A DNA stretch of 64,000 nucleotides. It comes from OLB6 sp964620125. Its GTDB lineage: Bacteria; Bacteroidota; Ignavibacteria; Kapaibacteriales; Kapaibacteriaceae. A model generated the notes under the pieces. It ran no database searches. It was given only the letters and a program-made list of their open reading frames with translations, and was not told the DNA's origin. The translations under genes were made by a program, and so were the position numbers. Shown piece after piece: positions 61,293 through 64,000 of this stretch (position 1 is the stretch's first letter; each line of letters starts with the position of its first letter). The stretch spans positions 1 to 64,000 of the forward strand of contig CAZUGQ010000012.1 of assembly GCA_964620125.1 (NCBI GenBank), read 5' to 3'.

Positions 61293-63755
61293 CTAGAACG
61301 AGAACTGCACGTTGCCAGTTACCTGCCTGCGCAGAACTGTGCCTCCGAAAATCTCGTAGTGTTCTCGGTCCAGCATGTTGAACACATTAACTCCAACGCG
61401 GAGTTGCGGCAGAACATAGTACCCGGCGTTCAGGTTTAGCACAGCGTACGACGGAACAAATCCTTCGAATAGTCCGGCAATCCATCGGAAGCCTTCAACA
61501 TAGCGGAGCTGCACTGCTGCATCAAAGACTGTAGGCTGAATGTACTCAACTCCAACATTGATGCGATGTGGACTGGTGTTGGGCAGTATTTGCTGCTGCG
61601 TTAACTCATTGTCCTGCACGGAAACATCCAGGTATGCGTAATTGGCACTTACGCTGAGTTCGCTTGTAAGGAAATACGTGGCACTTAACTCGGCGCCTAC
61701 TTCGTCCACGATGGCAATGTTTGTTGGTGCAATAACAAGAGCAGGCGTGCCACCATACGTGCTCAGCCTGCTTGGATATGATGAGTTTAGCTTGGCAAGT
61801 TCAGCGTTGAGCACAGAGTCGGCTACTACATTGTACGCATCATTCCCAGTGTTGCTCTTTACAGGCGGGTACACGTTTGGAGCAAGTCCACCGAGTGGAA
61901 CGGAGATAAGGTCGGTACGCCGATTCCAGTAGATGTTTGCTTCAAGAAACAAACGTTCCGTTGCCGTGCCTCTGTATCCAAACTCAATGGAGTTGGCCTT
62001 TTCTGGTGTGAGCGTTGGATTGCCAAGGTTCCACTGAGCAGTGCTGCCCAGACCGAGGTTACTCTGCACGGCTTCGCCCACAAGAGCACTGGTAACAGAG
62101 TCAACCGTTCGCTCCACACCGGCTAGGTTTACCGGTGGCCCTGCCGGTGACTTTCTATAAAAGTCGGCAAAGCTGGGACGAAGGAATGACCTATTGTACG
62201 TAAGGCGGAAAACCTGACCAGACCACGGTTCCAGAACCACACCAAGCTTTGGACTGAGTTGTGTTTCCACGATGTTCGAGAAGTCTACACGCAGGGCTCC
62301 AACCACCTTGAGCACGTCTGTGGTTTGCCATTCACCTTGCGAGTATATGCCGCTGAATATGCCGTGTTGGTCGTCGGGATCAAGAAATGTGAGTGGTGTT
62401 TCACCGGCCGGAGTTTCGTAATCGATATTCGTTTTCACGAACTGCTGATCATGCTGAGCGCCAACGATCAATCGAAGCGTATTATCTAGAAACCAATCGT
62501 TCCACTGAGCATCAATGGTGAACACATTACTCTGCTCGCCTGATGTGGCCCGAGCGTTGTACACCACCTGGGCCTTGGGTGTGTAACGTTGTTGCCAGCT
62601 AGTCTGGACATTGAAGTTTTCACTGTTGTATGCCAAACGAGCGAATGGATGCTGTACCTCTTGAATCAGAATTCGACCAGTCTGGTTTACATAGAACTCA
62701 TTTCCACTATTCGAGTAACCGCCTTCAAGCACAAAACGTGATGTTGGCGCAACGTAGTAGTCTAACCTGGCAGTGCCCACGTAGGCAAAGGGATACCGTG
62801 CATCGTCCTCCAAAGGCCGAACATCAAATGCCAGTCCTGGATACTCAACACCATTGTTTGGTTTCGTGGTGTCGCGCAGTCGGCTCACAACAGAATAGTT
62901 GAGTTGATGCGATGCTCCGAACGTAAGCTTGTAGGCAAAATCTCCAAACGTTCCCGCATGTCGGATTGTACCCTTATACGTTTCCCATTCACCTGCCAGC
63001 AGATTTATGGTGGTTCCTTGAGTTTCCTTCGGGTCTGTTGTGCGAATGTTCACAACACCATTGTATGCGTTGGGTCCGTACAAGGCCGATCCCGGACCTC
63101 GCACTACTTCGATTGTTTGTACATCCCCAAGCAGAGAGCTTAACGAGTTCCATTCGTTCAGGTTGATAAGCGGAGTAGAGGGGTCTCTACCGTCAACCAA
63201 CACAAGCATCCGCCTGTTGATTGAGTTGTTAAAGCCGCGGCTGTTGATATTGAAATCGTTTGCTCCACTTTGCACAACATCCACTCCCAGCTGATGCTCC
63301 ATCGTTTTGCCTACCGAGGCATGACTTCCGGCAATCTCAATCTGTTGTGGAGTAACAACACTCACGGCCGCCGGTGCTGTAGTAAGTTTCTCGGGCTGGC
63401 GAGAAGCACCATACACCACCACTTCAGACATGTCGGAATAGCTCTGCTGAAGCTTGTACACTCGTGGCAAAGCGTCGAGTACCTGCACTTCCGCATCAAC
63501 TTCCACTGTCGTCCAACCAAGATGGGTGATTTTCAGTCGAACTGGCGATTCGGAGAAGTTTGCGCCGAACCTGAACACTCCATCTTTGTTGGTACTGGTA
63601 ACCTGATTGCTGGTAAGCAAAACCACGGTAGCTCCAGAAATGGGAGCCCCTGTTACAGCATCTACCACCCTTCCACTTACAGCTGCTTCGGGTTGCGCTA
63701 CTGCTTTTGTGGATAGGATCAGCAGGAGCAGAACGAAAATGTTTCGAAGAATCAT
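61293..63755 (-). CDS. TonB-dependent outer-membrane receptor with carboxypeptidase-like cap
   Basis: An 820-residue receptor. A signal peptide (MILRNIFVLLLLILS) is followed by a carboxypeptidase-D-like domain (VSGRVVDAVTGAPISGATV, residues about 30-110), the plug domain with VLVDGRDPS, IEVVRGPGSALYGPNAYNGV and INIRTT-like end, and a 22-strand barrel ending in an aromatic residue (NVQFSF). It matches the TonB-dependent receptor family for siderophores or vitamin B12 rather than SusC (no SusD neighbour). The ligand is unknown. The ATG at 63755 begins the signal peptide; an upstream hairpin separates it from the preceding gene. Confidence 0.92.
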   Translation of the reverse strand: MILRNIFVLLLLILSTKAVAQPEAAVSGRVVDAVTGAPISGATVVLLTSNQVTSTNKDGVFRFGANFSESPVRLKITHLGWTTVEVDAEVQVLDALPRVYKLQQSYSDMSEVVVYGASRQPEKLTTAPAAVSVVTPQQIEIAGSHASVGKTMEHQLGVDVVQSGANDFNINSRGFNNSINRRMLVLVDGRDPSTPLINLNEWNSLSSLLGDVQTIEVVRGPGSALYGPNAYNGVVNIRTTDPKETQGTTINLLAGEWETYKGTIRHAGTFGDFAYKLTFGASHQLNYSVVSRLRDTTKPNNGVEYPGLAFDVRPLEDDARYPFAYVGTARLDYYVAPTSRFVLEGGYSNSGNEFYVNQTGRILIQEVQHPFARLAYNSENFNVQTSWQQRYTPKAQVVYNARATSGEQSNVFTIDAQWNDWFLDNTLRLIVGAQHDQQFVKTNIDYETPAGETPLTFLDPDDQHGIFSGIYSQGEWQTTDVLKVVGALRVDFSNIVETQLSPKLGVVLEPWSGQVFRLTYNRSFLRPSFADFYRKSPAGPPVNLAGVERTVDSVTSALVGEAVQSNLGLGSTAQWNLGNPTLTPEKANSIEFGYRGTATERLFLEANIYWNRRTDLISVPLGGLAPNVYPPVKSNTGNDAYNVVADSVLNAELAKLNSSYPSRLSTYGGTPALVIAPTNIAIVDEVGAELSATYFLTSELSVSANYAYLDVSVQDNELTQQQILPNTSPHRINVGVEYIQPTVFDAAVQLRYVEGFRWIAGLFEGFVPSYAVLNLNAGYYVLPQLRVGVNVFNMLDREHYEIFGGTVLRRQVTGNVQFSF

Positions 63756-63772
63756 CACGGCATGAGGTAGGT

Positions 63773-63800
63773 GAAGAAAACGCCGACCGGTCGGTCGGCG
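63773..63800 (-). terminator. Intrinsic terminator of the partial upstream gene
   Basis: CGCCGACC (63781-63788) pairs perfectly with GGTCGGCG (63793-63800) over a four-base loop. On the minus strand it is followed by TTTTCTTC. It lies 30 bp after the stop of the gene at the right edge and 18 bp before the TonB receptor start, so it ends the first transcript and may limit readthrough into the receptor gene. Confidence 0.8.
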
Positions 63801-63830
63801 TTGCAAATCTACACCTATTGCTGATTCCCG

Positions 63831-64000
63831 TTACGGAACCATTAATACTTTCATTACCCGCTTGCCGACGTCATCCATCACCAGGACAGCTACAACACCA
63901 TGGGCAAGGTGGTCGAGCTGAAGTCCACCAGGGGGTACCACAGTGGAAGCATACTGTACAGCCCCTCGCACATCCACTACTGTAACGCGCACGTTTGACG
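63831..64000 (-). CDS. C-terminal end of a T9SS-secreted protein (partial)
   Basis: The minus strand is open from the window edge to a TAA at 63831, giving the last 56 residues of a larger protein. They read VRVTVVDVRGAVQ, then LAHGVVAVLVMDD and KVLMVP, which is the end of a type A T9SS sorting domain (V-x-V-x-D-x-x-G pattern and terminal basic strand). The bulk of the gene lies beyond the window. An intrinsic terminator follows it. Identity of the passenger cannot be told. Confidence 0.72.
   Translation of the reverse strand, partial: SNVRVTVVDVRGAVQYASTVVPPGGLQLDHLAHGVVAVLVMDDVGKRVMKVLMVP

Overview
The window reads as a chromosomal segment from a bacterium of the Bacteroidota / Chlorobiota / Ignavibacteriota / Kapaibacteriota (FCB) group. 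The main reasons are several proteins ending in type IX secretion (Por) C-terminal sorting domains, FCB-type surface proteins (choice-of-anchor/ASPM-like repeats, DUF1501, DUF1800, a carboxypeptidase-D-capped TonB receptor), serine-palmitoyltransferase-type sphingolipid genes and ATP-dependent PEP carboxykinase. Many genes have a recognisable AGGAG-type ribosome binding site. A lineage such as Kapaibacteria fits, but genus cannot be fixed from the sequence. No rRNA, CRISPR array, prophage or insertion sequence was seen.

Layout. 1-4.8 kb: end of a secreted-protein gene, csaA, an acidic repeat protein with a strong terminator, a low-complexity pyrimidine tract, tRNA-Leu(UAG), then the proteostasis genes tig-clpP-clpX. 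4.8-13.5 kb (minus): three-gene cell-surface operon (kelch/T9SS protein, double-OmpA protein, ASPM/Hydin-repeat protein). 13.6-17.5 kb (minus): DUF1501/DUF1800 pair and a small membrane protein. 17.6-19.9 kb: P-type ATPase. 19.9-32.2 kb (plus): an operon of a 2839-residue secreted protein with about 930 residues of coiled coil, an FN3-repeat protein and an outer-membrane barrel; this is the most distinctive and least explained block. 32.2-47 kb: mixed housekeeping (DUF1573, methyltransferases, a broken MltB-like transglycosylase, pepF, an SthK-like cyclic-nucleotide-gated channel, asnS, hutU, an ECF sigma factor, mscL, pckA). 46.4-49.7 kb: ettA operon and a PAP2 protein. 49.7-57.2 kb (minus): possible operon of serine palmitoyltransferase, SDR reductase, a PNGase F-like T9SS protein, a formimidoylglutamase-type ureohydrolase and a secreted protein. 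57.3-59.5 kb: SulP transporter plus beta-carbonic anhydrase. 59.7-61.2 kb: two frameshifted glyoxalase-fold genes around a DUF2461 gene. 61.3-64 kb: TonB-dependent receptor and the tail of another T9SS protein.

Functional links that can be argued: ClpXP with trigger factor; SulP with carbonic anhydrase for bicarbonate handling; SPT with SDR, and possibly the PAP2 protein, for sphingolipid synthesis; hutU and the ureohydrolase for two separated steps of histidine breakdown; and two independent three-gene operons that each combine very large secreted beta-rich proteins with an outer-membrane component. Three genes carry apparent frameshifts, two at short homopolymers, so assembly error must be considered. 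The octamer AGGGGGCT is strongly over-represented across the window (17 copies by eye) but absent from an 18-kb stretch that contains the giant-protein operon.
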